Assembly: GCA_012267415.1 (NCBI GenBank)
Contig: JAAXGN010000053.1
Coordinates: 1-64,000 of the forward strand
DNA length: 64,000 nucleotides
Source of the DNA: Candidatus Poribacteria bacterium
GTDB lineage: Bacteria; Poribacteria; WGA-4E; WGA-3G
Direction of reading: 5' to 3'
Shown here one piece after another: positions 45,447 to 55,327 of this stretch. The first letter of the stretch is position 1, and the number at the start of each line of letters is the position of its first letter. The notes beneath the pieces are model-generated. The model did not search any database, was not told the DNA's origin, and was given only the letters and a program-made list of their open reading frames with translations. The position numbers were made by a program, and so were the translations under genes.

Positions 45447-46817
45447 CTACACCTTAATTACCTTAGCACCATCGGGTGCAACACGAACAGGTCTACCGTC
45501 ATTGGTATGAAGTTCTAATGCAGGATTAATTCCGAGTAACGTGTAGATTGTTGCGGCAAGATCCGATGGTGTAATAGGATGTTCCTTCGGGAATTCTCCG
45601 AGCGAATCACTACTGCCGATTATCTGTCCTCCTTGAACACCGCCGCCTGCTAACATCACACTGAACACGTTGGGCCAATGATCACGTCCGCCTTGTGCAT
45701 TGATTTTCGGTGTGCGACCAAATTCACCCATGACCACTACGAGTGTTTCATCTAACATATTTCTATCGGTAAGGTCTTGGATTAAGGCACTCAATGCCCG
45801 ATCAAGAGACGGTAGATGCGCGTTTTGGTCAGTCGGATATCGCTCCTTTAATTGGAATATATCTTGATGTGTATCCCAACCTGTATGGTTGACGGTCACA
45901 AATGGGACTCCACGTTCAACCAACCTTCGTGCCAATAGGCAGCTCATACCGATTCCATTCACACCACCTAATCCATACCGACTTCGGACATTATGGGGTT
46001 CATCTGCAAGTGAAAATGCCCCTTTGGCTTCGGGAGATGTAATGAGATTATAGGCGCGTTCCAACTCTGGATCCGAAACGTCTCCTGCACCAGCATCTTT
46101 GGCACTGCTGAATTCGTTGAGTGCCTGGACGAATTGTCTACGTCGGGATAAACGAGGTATATCAATGCCTTGATAGAAGTCCAAGTCACGCACCTTAAAA
46201 CCGCTATTAATTTTTGAGTTTTCTTTGCCTGAACTTCCACCAACAGAAAATGGACGCGTAGCACTCGGTAAGTAACCGTTTGCGGATACCTGTCCTGTGA
46301 AGTTGGGAATAGCGATGTTCATAGGTAAAGCGGTTTGTATGGTACCTTGAGAGGTATCAACCTGTTGTGATCTGAGATAAGCAACCGTTGCCCCGTAAGC
46401 AGGATACGTCAGTGCGGGTGTCGGTTTGTATCCTGTCATAAGATACTGTGTTCCGAGGTCATGTTCACCGAGGGGTGATGTCATAGAACGGATAATCGCT
46501 ATCTTATCCATTATCTGTGCAACCCGTTCCATACATTCGCTGATACGGATACCTGTAATGTTCGTTGGAATTGTATTCAGGGGTCCGCGAACTTCTTGCG
46601 GTGCGTCAGGTTTTGGATCAAAGGTTTCAAGATGACTGGGACCCCCATCCAACCAGATGAGGATGCATGATTTTGCTTTTGCTGTCAACGTGTTCTTGGC
46701 TGCAAAGGTATTTTGCAGGTGAAAAAAGTCAGCTAAACCAAATCCGAGTGCAGTTAACCCACCTACGCGAATAAAGTCTCGCCGACTCATGCCATCACAT
46801 CGTGTTACACCGTTCAT
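45447..46817 (-). CDS. DUF1501 family protein
   Basis: 456 residues with a twin-arginine signal M-S-R-R-D-F-I-R-V-G-G-L (start residues 10-21). It is a DUF1501 protein with an alkaline-phosphatase-like fold: I-L-I-W-L-D-G-G-P-S-H-L-E-T-F-D-P-K-P, R-S-M-T-S-P-L-G-E-H-D, V-N-H-T-G-W-D-T-H and V-V-V-M-G-E-F-G-R-T-P, then G-R-D-H-W-P-N-V-F-S. Metal ligands appear conserved. The substrate is unknown. It belongs with the downstream DUF1549/DUF1553 gene. Confidence 0.92.
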   Translation of the reverse strand: MNGVTRCDGMSRRDFIRVGGLTALGFGLADFFHLQNTFAAKNTLTAKAKSCILIWLDGGPSHLETFDPKPDAPQEVRGPLNTIPTNITGIRISECMERVAQIMDKIAIIRSMTSPLGEHDLGTQYLMTGYKPTPALTYPAYGATVAYLRSQQVDTSQGTIQTALPMNIAIPNFTGQVSANGYLPSATRPFSVGGSSGKENSKINSGFKVRDLDFYQGIDIPRLSRRRQFVQALNEFSSAKDAGAGDVSDPELERAYNLITSPEAKGAFSLADEPHNVRSRYGLGGVNGIGMSCLLARRLVERGVPFVTVNHTGWDTHQDIFQLKERYPTDQNAHLPSLDRALSALIQDLTDRNMLDETLVVVMGEFGRTPKINAQGGRDHWPNVFSVMLAGGGVQGGQIIGSSDSLGEFPKEHPITPSDLAATIYTLLGINPALELHTNDGRPVRVAPDGAKVIKV

Positions 46818-46858
46818 AATGGACTCCTCTCATATCTTAGATCGTCCCTTTCATGGAC

Positions 46859-48727
46859 TCAGCGATCTTCTTTTTCGGATGGAAATTCTGCTTCAAGCCG
46901 CTTGCGCGCCTCTTCTGGAGATATTTCACCTTTCTGAACCATTTCACGTAACTTACCACCGAACTTTGCCTTTTGTTCGGATTGTGCATCCATGCGTTCA
47001 CCTTCGGGAGGCGTTTCATTCAACCACTCTTGCACCGTAGTAGGTTTCTGACCAATCAACTCAGCAACGCCACCGAGTACATACGGGTCTGGTGAGAGCA
47101 TCGGTTGCGCTAAAGCGAAGTTATGGAGTACTTTTCCATCTTTCACCGTCAGAATAGTTTGTGCAACGTTGCGATTCAATCCGTAATTTCCAGGCCCTTC
47201 ACGTCCATCGGGTGAAACAGCGAGTAGAACGTTGTCTGGGATATGCGGAACAATCCTGCTTGCTTGTTGTGTTAGCGTATCCGGTGAATCTCCTAAGAAT
47301 AGGACGTGGACGCTAATCTGCTGTTTTGACTTGCTATTGATCTGTGCAATTAATCTTGTAAAGCCAACTAATCCTCGTAGACCGAGTGGTTTTTCATCCT
47401 GAAAGATCAGAACGCGTGGTTTCTTGCCTGCTTTTGTGATGAAGTCAATAGTTTTTCCTTTAACATCTCCATTGATGGTAATTGCTTTTAGGGAAGGGAG
47501 TTTTTCTTTCGGCTGCGGACCGGAGAAGATAGTTTTCTCCCGATTTTGTTTGAACCCATCAGGATTCTTGACTTCAACCTTTCTCCGTTGTTGTCGGTTT
47601 GCCATGGCGCGCCGTGCAGCTAGCGTTTCCGCATTGTTATCCTTAAGCAGTGCTTCACCTTCCTGCCAAGTGATACCTAATTTTTTGAGTCGTTCAGCAG
47701 CTGCATTCTTGGATATTTGTTCATTGCTAACGGCTTCCCGAATTGCTTTATAACTTTCCGCAATGTATCTTTCTTTTAACGCGTCCAACTTCTCATTTAA
47801 GTCGGTCACCTTTTCTTGATACTTTTGCAGCTCCTCTTTTTTCTTTAATTCACGTTGTTTATTCAACAGATTTTCCAATGCCGTAGGTTTAACATCAATC
47901 GCTTCTGCCACACCACCGAGAACATGCGGATCGGTATAAAATGAGGCTTGTGTAAATGCGAAATTGTGGAGTACTTTACCATCCTTAGCAATCAATATGG
48001 TCTGTGATACATTGCGATTAAGTCCATAATTACCCGGTCCTTCGCGTCCATCTGGCGACTTAGCGACCTTTATGTTGTCTGACACCAGGTCCCCAAGGAA
48101 TTGGTCAGACCAGTCAGGTAGTGTGTCATCATCACCTAAGAAGAATACAATTCCTATTTGTAGCTCCTGATCTGCAATTTCAGATTCATCTACAATCGTA
48201 TCTCGTTTCAGAAACTGGTTAATTTTGGAAAGCACCTCTACATTCACATCCATCCCTTTTATACATGCGATATTATTATCTTGCAAGAATAGGATGAGTG
48301 GGTTTCCACCGATTCCAGCTGTGATATCAAATGCCTTATCTTTATACTGTCTGTTTTTTCTTTCATATAGATGCGTAACCATTAGCGATGGGAGTTTTTC
48401 ACCGGGTTGCGGTCCAGAATAGATCCTATTCTCTTGGGATTTATAGAAATCATAAGGATTGAGAACGCTAATAGCGTTTTCGTTTTTGTATTCTTTCTTC
48501 TCCTTCCCATCATCTTTTTCTGGCATCATCTTTTTCTGGTCGCCCTTTGTTTGTAACCGTTTCAGTTTGGTTTCGTCCATCTCTTTATCAGACTCTTGAG
48601 GCGTTTGAGAGAACAGATAGGATTGGACGGTATTCAACTGGGTCAAGTGTGCAGTTGAATACATTGATGTACATGTTAGAAGTAGGATTGATATACATAG
48701 TAATGAAAGTGATATTTGCTTCGTCAT
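46859..48727 (-). CDS. Secreted protein with two redoxin-like domains lacking CxxC
   Basis: 622 residues from the ATG at 48727 (AAGGAG six bases upstream). It has a signal sequence (about 1-22), then a charged linker. Domain 1 is at about 100-290 and domain 2 at about 390-580. They are internal duplicates: both open with [IF]-[YF]-S-G-P-Q-P-x-E-K-L-P-S-L and end with S-P-D-G-R-E-G-P-G-N-Y-G-L-N-R-N-V, Q-T-I-L, K-D-G-K-V-L-H-N-F-A and P-x-V-L-G-G-V-A-E. The strand pattern resembles thioredoxin/peroxiredoxin folds, but no CxxC is present, so redox activity is unlikely. A coiled-coil linker (about 290-370) joins them. Confidence 0.7.
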   Translation of the reverse strand: MTKQISLSLLCISILLLTCTSMYSTAHLTQLNTVQSYLFSQTPQESDKEMDETKLKRLQTKGDQKKMMPEKDDGKEKKEYKNENAISVLNPYDFYKSQENRIYSGPQPGEKLPSLMVTHLYERKNRQYKDKAFDITAGIGGNPLILFLQDNNIACIKGMDVNVEVLSKINQFLKRDTIVDESEIADQELQIGIVFFLGDDDTLPDWSDQFLGDLVSDNIKVAKSPDGREGPGNYGLNRNVSQTILIAKDGKVLHNFAFTQASFYTDPHVLGGVAEAIDVKPTALENLLNKQRELKKKEELQKYQEKVTDLNEKLDALKERYIAESYKAIREAVSNEQISKNAAAERLKKLGITWQEGEALLKDNNAETLAARRAMANRQQRRKVEVKNPDGFKQNREKTIFSGPQPKEKLPSLKAITINGDVKGKTIDFITKAGKKPRVLIFQDEKPLGLRGLVGFTRLIAQINSKSKQQISVHVLFLGDSPDTLTQQASRIVPHIPDNVLLAVSPDGREGPGNYGLNRNVAQTILTVKDGKVLHNFALAQPMLSPDPYVLGGVAELIGQKPTTVQEWLNETPPEGERMDAQSEQKAKFGGKLREMVQKGEISPEEARKRLEAEFPSEKEDR

Positions 48728-48864
48728 CTGCATCTCCTTAAAGTTCTTTGTTTCGGATATTCCTTCTATTTCTGTGGGGGCACTAATTCCTTTATACACA
48801 ACTGAGTTCTTAATGATTTCAGTAGTAAGTTTACCAGTCGGTTGTCAATTTGTCAAGAGGATGT

Positions 48865-48882
48865 GGGTGTGTAAAGTTTTTG
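48865..48882 (+). repeat. Dispersed motif GGGTGTGTAAAGTTTTTG
   Basis: Second exact copy of the 18-bp motif at 40775-40792, located 12 bp past the stop of the barrel-like gene. Confidence 0.6.
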
Positions 48883-48894
48883 CCACCTTTTCTG

Positions 48895-50838
48895 TTAGAA
48901 TTTCCCGAAAACTCGGACAAACATTTCCATATAGTTCTGATCGTTTATATCTCCGACTGCGCGTTGGTCTATGTAGCGTGTACCGATATGTAGGAAGAGT
49001 TCCTTCCGATATGCAAAGAAGCTTTTTTCCATTTCAGCTAAAAGAGCCTGACGGACAAAATCGCTATCGTCCTTTAAAAGGTCATTGTACAGAAGAATTT
49101 GCCCCCCGCCAGTGAGTTTTATCGTTTTCGTGAACTGATACACAATCTTGAGAATAAATGTGGGTGTCATATCTCGCACATGTGCTTGTTCTATTTGTCG
49201 CAAGCGTATGTGCCGAATGATGTCTGTATCGTCGATTCTTCCTCGTAGTGTTAGGTATTCAAGTTGATCCTCTGCCATCCTAAAACCGTTGCGGATAGTA
49301 TATTTGAGCATAGGACTAATTTCAAGTGATTTTGAAGGTCTTAATCGATAAAGTGTTTTAAAAATTCCTACTTCGTAGTGTTCATTGTCGTTGTCAAAGT
49401 CAATGTCGTATTGTAACTTTGCGCGTGCTGTAGTGACCATACGATTAATGCCATGATATTCCCAAGTAAGTTTAGCGGTGTTAATTATGTCATTCTGCAT
49501 TAAGAGAGGATCAAGCCTGCGTTTTTCTATTTCAGCACCTCCATCAACATAGAAGAATTGTAGATTTTTATCATCAATCATCTCTTGAATATCAGATCGT
49601 GCTTGATAGAGACCCATTTCTTGGTGACTGAGAAATCCACTAAAATACCAAGTTTCATCTGGGATACTATCCTTCACCCATTTAATTTCATTCTCAAATA
49701 TGAATGAGGAAGCGCGCGGTAATGCCTTTTTGTATACGATGTTTGCAAAGGCTTTCTGTGATGTTGGAAAATTTCTAAATTTTAGGTTTTTCTCTAATTG
49801 TACACCGAGTTCTAAGTCAATAACGCTTTTTGTTTGTCTCATCTTACTGTTCATGAAGAGGCGTATTCCCTGCAATCCGACATCAAATTCGTAATTTGGT
49901 TCATGATCGTTTTCCTCCTCATCTCGTATACCGTTATTATTTCGGTCTACCTCATCAAGAAAATCCTCGTCAACATCAAACAACAAAATATCATCTTCAT
50001 AGTCAAAAATTCCGTTGTTATTCTTATCAAGGTCCCCAGGTATAATTAGCGATGGTGGATCGAGAAAGGAGTTGTCAGTGTACCGATCTTGATCATCATT
50101 GTCTCCGACAGAACGTGATGCATCAAATTGCGGTCCGACGCGATAAGCCTCAGCTTGAAAGAGTGTATCTCCTACTGTTCTAAATGCTTTGAACACAGTT
50201 GTTGCTGCGTCATAACGCGATTTTAGATCTTTCCGTAGTGCGTTTTTTGGTGTAATTGCTATCTCAGCTTTCACGCCATTGTTTGCGAAATTTGTCTCCA
50301 TATCAACCGACCATACCGGTGCTTGACGGAAATACCAAGATAAACCGAGTTGCGTTTTACCAAATTTCGTTACCTCTCTTAATCCTATTCCTGATCCATC
50401 TATCATACTCTCTCTACTGTTAAGCGGATTGAGTGTCCCAGGAACCATCAGGATTGTCCAGTCAGTGCGATTTGAACGCACCTCCCAACGGATTCCGTTC
50501 AAATCAATCTGATCAAATGTAAACTGCGTAAAAGTTGTTGGCACTTCACCAAGACTTAGGATGTTTTTTACATCGCCAGCTGTTTCCTCAATTATCAGGA
50601 CACTATGAAATCCACGACGAAAAAGACGGTCAAAATCAAAATTATCTTTGCGTACTCTTTCTTCCTCAGTATCAGCAAGGAAGTTTCTTCTATTGGTGAA
50701 ATCGTATTCAACTCGACCCGATAAAAACAACTTACCGAAAAGACTGTAGGCATCTTCGGCTCGTGAGTCACCAGAAACAGAAAAGAGTAAGATAAGCAAG
50801 TAGAAGATTAAACACTTTAGGCTGTTAGGTGTGTCCAT
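48895..50838 (-). CDS. Putative outer-membrane beta-barrel with calcium-loop insert
   Basis: 647 residues with a signal peptide (about 1-27). After it come many alternating-pattern strands and a C-terminal Phe (V-F-G-K-F), the usual end of outer-membrane barrels. Around residues 270-320 two loops D-L-D-K-N-N-N-G-I-F-D and E-V-D-R-N-N-N-G-I-R-D-E resemble EF-hand-like or type-3-repeat calcium loops. No family is recognised. It is cotranscribed or at least collinear with the propeller lipoprotein upstream. Confidence 0.65.
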   Translation of the reverse strand: MDTPNSLKCLIFYLLILLFSVSGDSRAEDAYSLFGKLFLSGRVEYDFTNRRNFLADTEEERVRKDNFDFDRLFRRGFHSVLIIEETAGDVKNILSLGEVPTTFTQFTFDQIDLNGIRWEVRSNRTDWTILMVPGTLNPLNSRESMIDGSGIGLREVTKFGKTQLGLSWYFRQAPVWSVDMETNFANNGVKAEIAITPKNALRKDLKSRYDAATTVFKAFRTVGDTLFQAEAYRVGPQFDASRSVGDNDDQDRYTDNSFLDPPSLIIPGDLDKNNNGIFDYEDDILLFDVDEDFLDEVDRNNNGIRDEEENDHEPNYEFDVGLQGIRLFMNSKMRQTKSVIDLELGVQLEKNLKFRNFPTSQKAFANIVYKKALPRASSFIFENEIKWVKDSIPDETWYFSGFLSHQEMGLYQARSDIQEMIDDKNLQFFYVDGGAEIEKRRLDPLLMQNDIINTAKLTWEYHGINRMVTTARAKLQYDIDFDNDNEHYEVGIFKTLYRLRPSKSLEISPMLKYTIRNGFRMAEDQLEYLTLRGRIDDTDIIRHIRLRQIEQAHVRDMTPTFILKIVYQFTKTIKLTGGGQILLYNDLLKDDSDFVRQALLAEMEKSFFAYRKELFLHIGTRYIDQRAVGDINDQNYMEMFVRVFGKF

Positions 50839-50936
50839 ATTACGATGATATTTGGTAGATTGTACCTGTTTTTTAGGAGAAAATGGATTTTGTCTTTGGC
50901 ATTTTGAAATTGCGTTCTGATTCTGATTGCGGATGT

Positions 50937-53900
50937 CTATCTTAAAATATCTTCAGGTCCGTAAGCCTCTGTGAAGGTTGTCCAGATATTTGCTTGTTTA
51001 TCAAAACGACTCAAACCACGATAGGTACCAAACCATACATATTGACTTCCAACAGCCATTGAGAGTATGCCATTATGTGCTAAACCATCATCACGCGTGT
51101 ATGTTTTCCAACCCTTTGTGGTCTGATCAAATCGACTGATCCCAGCGTTGTAGGTTCCAATCCACACATCTGTCCCATCTACACCGATTGTAGTGACTTT
51201 ATTGCTGACAAGTCCATCCTGTGTTGTATAGGTACGCCAGTCTTCAGTTTTCTCATTATAGAAGGAAACACCCCTGTCACTGCCAAACCATATATGTTCA
51301 CCATCAACAGCGATACAACTAATCTCATCGCTTGCAAGACCATCTGCTGAAGTAATTGTCTTCCAAATATCTCGTCCGATGTTGTACTTGCTCACACCTC
51401 TCCGTGTTCCTACCCATACATTCTTCTTGCTTGCAGTCATACACCAGATTTCGTCGGCGACCAATGATTCAGCGAATTCCTTTGACACGGAAGATGGTTG
51501 AATTTCTGCACCAGAGGTATAGGCAATCCAAGCATTTAGATCATCTGCTGTTCGTGGATATTTACCTATTCCAGAATTTGTGCCGACCCAAATGTTAAAT
51601 CCATCTGTGCAGACACTGGTTACATTATTGGCAGGTAAACCGTGTTCAGTTTTGTATTGATCCCAACGCGATGCGATCTTATCAAATCGGTTTGCGCCAT
51701 CTCGTGTACCAACCCAGACATATTGTTCATCAACGACAATTGAACTTACGGCATTATCAGAAAGCATACCTCGTGATTTCGGACGGTGTCGGTGCCAGTG
51801 TCCATCGTGAGTGGCTATCTCTTCAGACCCGCCAGTCTGTCTATAGTTTTTCCATGTCCCTAAATCCTTATCATAACGAGACATACCACTGTCTGTACCT
51901 ATCCAAACATAACGTTCATCTGTATCTACAGTTCGAACAGTGCGGCCCGAAAGCGTTGGTAAAGGAATGAAAGGTGTCCAGGATTCACTATTCTTGTCAT
52001 ATCGTGATAGTCCGCGTATTGTGCCGACCCATACATACTCTTTATCAACGGCGAGACCGTATTCACCAACGTGGTTGTGAAGTAAGCCTTTCACATCTTT
52101 AAAGACTGTCCATGTGCCAGAAGCGAAATGAAATCTACGTAGTCCATCATTCGGTGCAGCTAACCATAGATAATCATCGTCTGCTGCCATTTCAAGTGTT
52201 CCTCTACCAGATGTGATTGTTGTCCATTCCTTATTACGTTTGTCGTATCGTGTGATAGCATTGTCCCAGGGTCGGTACTGTATCCACACATCATGTTCTG
52301 TTGCGATGATACGTTTAATGGTCTTAGCTGCAAGCACGTCATTTGTAGAAAATGTCGTCCATTGCTTTGTCTTCTTATCGTATCGCGATAATGGACGATT
52401 GCTGTCTCTATCATACTCAGATCGTGCTACCCACACGTATTGATCGTCAACGGTTATCCACTCTGCACCTCTCCCCGCTAAACCGTCTCTTGGTGTAAAT
52501 TCCCTCCATTTCTTAGTATCTTCGTTGTAGCGTGTGAGAGAATGGCCAGTGCTGAACCACACTTCTGGTCCGTCCACAGCAAGACTTTTCAATCTTTCAC
52601 GTTCTTCTCTTCGGTCAGGATGTGTAACAATTTTCCATGTCTTTGTTTCCTTATCATAACGGTTCAACTCCATTCCTGACATGGAAATTATCCATACCCT
52701 CTTATCACTCACAGCGATTTTGTTCAGATCATCGGAAGAAAGTCCATCTTTCATAGTAAAGTGTTGCCAAGTATCTTTCATTTTATCATAACGCAACACG
52801 CCATAATCTGTAGTAAACCAAACAGCGTCATTATCAATGAAAGTCCAACGTAATGTTGTCATCGTCCTTTGTCGTGTAGAGTTGAATATATCTAATCTGG
52901 TAAAACGTTGCCAGGTCTTTGTAGGACGATGTAATCTTAGAATACCTCCGTTACGGGAGGAAGCCCAATTTGAGAACCAGATATAATCACCATCAAATTT
53001 TATTTGGGATATACGTGTTTCAAGTAAAGGTTCACGAACCGGACGTGATTGGTGCAGGGTTTCTGTTACAGTGTTTAGGTTTCTTTCAACGAGACCTGTT
53101 GAGGTTGCTAACCAAAGCGTAGCATCCTTTGTGCAGACAATGTCGCGAATGTTGTGTTTCTCTTTTGTCTGACTCCACTTACCAGTTGCTATCGTATAAC
53201 TTCCCCATCCTTGTGGAGAACCTATCAATAGATCACCATCACGGTATGCAATTGCTTTGATATTCGGTATATCAGAGGCTTTTTCATGCTGATTCTCTAA
53301 CGGGATGGGTATCCATTTCTGTTGCGTAAAATCATATTTTGCCAAACCTTTCTGTGTTCCTGCCCACAGTATATTTTTGGCTGAGAAGAGTACATTTACA
53401 TAAGGTGTTATTAGTCCTTCATTGACCTGTAACATCTGCTTATTTTCAGGAGCATATCGCCAAATACCGCTCACACCACAAAACCAGACATATTTTTCCT
53501 GGATAAGGACAGATAGTATATGAGGATTCTTTGGTTTATCTGGTAATGCAAGTTGCGTCCATTCTTTAGTATTAGCATCATATACAGCAGGTCCCAAATT
53601 CGTTCCCATCCATATCTTGTCTGTATCTCTGATAGAATCTGTACTGTTATTAGACTTACTTACAGCAGTTATAAACGCTTCACCTTGAGATGGAAAGTGA
53701 AAAGACCATTGTCCACCAATGTCTGTGCACGAACCGAGACCGCGAGCGGTACCTATCCATATCCGGGCATGTTTTTTGGTGATTTCTGACGTTTCCGCTA
53801 AATCAGTTCTTTTTTTCGAGACATGGACTGACATAACGTACGGTGTCGGTAAACCATCTTGTTTAGAGATGACTTCCCAAGTTTTCGTTTCTGGTGTATA

Positions 53901-55142
53901 AATTGATATACCAGATACTGTTGCGATCCATAGATTTCCATCATCGTCAAGTGTAATATCTCGTATATCGTTATCTGCAAGAAAGTCCGCTTGCTTGTAA
54001 TTTGTCCATTCTCCTGTGACTTTATCAAAACGACTTACACCATCCTCTTTACTTGCAAGCCACACATCCTGACCTTGTGTCGTAATCCAACTTACATTAT
54101 CACTGCCTAGTCCGTCTGCTTTTGTGTAATGAACCCATGTGTTGACAGGTTTGATATAACGATGGACCCCGGCATTAGCCGTACCAAACCAGACCTGAAA
54201 TCCATCAGTACGAATTGAGGTGATGAAGTTACTTTTTAGCAGATCGGTTTTTGTGAAAGTCTTGATGAACGTTTGGTCAACTTGATTGTATTGACTCACC
54301 CCTCTGTGTTGTGTTCCGAACCAAACACTATCCTCATCTACGGCGATTGTCGCGATTTCATTGTCAATTAAACCGTCTGATTTTGTATAGTTGTTCCATG
54401 AATCCGTATCACGATGATATCGACTTACACCCCCTTTGCTGAATCTTGGGTCATCATCCCATCCGTGCGGGTCAGGATTTATCTCCTTATCTGTCCCAAC
54501 CCATACATACTCTGGTTCAACAGCGAGTGAGGTGATCACACGACTTACTAAACCGTCTTTTCTGGTGCGGACTGCCCAACTGTCAATAGTCTTATCATAT
54601 CGGTTCAGTCCGTTTGATGTACCGAACCAAACATAGTTGCCATCAATAGCGATGGAGGATACTTGATCACTTGCAAGTCCGTCTATGCTGCGGAAGGTCG
54701 TAAAAGAATCAGTTTCAGCATCGAATCGACTTACGCCTTCCTGTGTAGCAAACCACACCGATTGACCATCTATCGCTACAGCGTTGACTGCATCGTTTGC
54801 CAGTCCGTTTTCCATTGTATAGTGGACCCATCTATTCTCGTTGCGTTTCCAGCGGGACACCCCTTTTGCTGTTGCAATCCATACGTTGTCAGTATCTGCT
54901 GCGATACAGTTGACTTCGTTGCTAATAAGGGTGTGTTTCACTTGCCACGTTTTTTTCGTTTTTTTTCTCTGCTGAGAATCTCGGAAGGGAATATCTGATT
55001 CCGGATCGCTAATACCCAAAGGACTACAACCCAGAATCAGTAGGCATAAGATCAGCATCAGGAGACATGCTATGACTGCAGCGTTTAAGAGTCTGATCTT
55101 AAAACCTAATACGGAAGGTGGGTTTTCATCTTGTGTATACAT
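50937..55142 (-). CDS. Giant multi-propeller lipoprotein (Reg_prop repeats)
   Basis: 1401 residues. A signal anchor and lipobox L-I-L-G-C (Cys about 39) lead into about 29 repeats of about 42-47 residues. The pattern is D-G-L-[AV]-S-x-x-[IV]-x-x-[IL]-A-V-D-G-x-x-V-W-[IFV]-G-T-x-x-G-[VIL]-S-R-[FY]-D-K followed by W-x-x-[FY]-T. These are two-component-regulator-propeller (Reg_prop) blades. Unlike sensor kinases with such sensors, nothing follows them: no transmembrane segment, Y_Y_Y domain or kinase. Twenty-nine blades would make about four seven-bladed propellers. A surface-tethered binding or adhesion scaffold is plausible. Confidence 0.85.
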   Translation of the reverse strand: MYTQDENPPSVLGFKIRLLNAAVIACLLMLILCLLILGCSPLGISDPESDIPFRDSQQRKKTKKTWQVKHTLISNEVNCIAADTDNVWIATAKGVSRWKRNENRWVHYTMENGLANDAVNAVAIDGQSVWFATQEGVSRFDAETDSFTTFRSIDGLASDQVSSIAIDGNYVWFGTSNGLNRYDKTIDSWAVRTRKDGLVSRVITSLAVEPEYVWVGTDKEINPDPHGWDDDPRFSKGGVSRYHRDTDSWNNYTKSDGLIDNEIATIAVDEDSVWFGTQHRGVSQYNQVDQTFIKTFTKTDLLKSNFITSIRTDGFQVWFGTANAGVHRYIKPVNTWVHYTKADGLGSDNVSWITTQGQDVWLASKEDGVSRFDKVTGEWTNYKQADFLADNDIRDITLDDDGNLWIATVSGISIYTPETKTWEVISKQDGLPTPYVMSVHVSKKRTDLAETSEITKKHARIWIGTARGLGSCTDIGGQWSFHFPSQGEAFITAVSKSNNSTDSIRDTDKIWMGTNLGPAVYDANTKEWTQLALPDKPKNPHILSVLIQEKYVWFCGVSGIWRYAPENKQMLQVNEGLITPYVNVLFSAKNILWAGTQKGLAKYDFTQQKWIPIPLENQHEKASDIPNIKAIAYRDGDLLIGSPQGWGSYTIATGKWSQTKEKHNIRDIVCTKDATLWLATSTGLVERNLNTVTETLHQSRPVREPLLETRISQIKFDGDYIWFSNWASSRNGGILRLHRPTKTWQRFTRLDIFNSTRQRTMTTLRWTFIDNDAVWFTTDYGVLRYDKMKDTWQHFTMKDGLSSDDLNKIAVSDKRVWIISMSGMELNRYDKETKTWKIVTHPDRREERERLKSLAVDGPEVWFSTGHSLTRYNEDTKKWREFTPRDGLAGRGAEWITVDDQYVWVARSEYDRDSNRPLSRYDKKTKQWTTFSTNDVLAAKTIKRIIATEHDVWIQYRPWDNAITRYDKRNKEWTTITSGRGTLEMAADDDYLWLAAPNDGLRRFHFASGTWTVFKDVKGLLHNHVGEYGLAVDKEYVWVGTIRGLSRYDKNSESWTPFIPLPTLSGRTVRTVDTDERYVWIGTDSGMSRYDKDLGTWKNYRQTGGSEEIATHDGHWHRHRPKSRGMLSDNAVSSIVVDEQYVWVGTRDGANRFDKIASRWDQYKTEHGLPANNVTSVCTDGFNIWVGTNSGIGKYPRTADDLNAWIAYTSGAEIQPSSVSKEFAESLVADEIWCMTASKKNVWVGTRRGVSKYNIGRDIWKTITSADGLASDEISCIAVDGEHIWFGSDRGVSFYNEKTEDWRTYTTQDGLVSNKVTTIGVDGTDVWIGTYNAGISRFDQTTKGWKTYTRDDGLAHNGILSMAVGSQYVWFGTYRGLSRFDKQANIWTTFTEAYGPEDILR

Positions 55143-55191
55143 CGGTGAACAGTCTGCATTCTATCTGAATATTGAATGGGTTAACAATGAT

Positions 55192-55314
55192 TATAGTGGA
55201 CTTCAGAATTAATGATACACTCCATAACGGGCGAGGAGACCTCGCCCCTACGGGGGTGGACTTCGTCATCGGTGTATGGGATGAAATGTCTCATTAATTA
55301 TTAACTTTACTATA
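55192..55314 (+). mobile_element. MITE-like element, copy B
   Basis: 123 bp starting TATAGTGGACTTCAGAAT and ending TTTACTATA, with the same GGGCGAGG/CCTCGCCC central palindrome as copy A and a GTCATCGGTGTATGGG segment shared with copy C. It lies in the 185-bp gap upstream of the propeller gene, so it may influence that gene's promoter. Confidence 0.75.
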
Positions 55315-55327
55315 CATCCTCCGAACA

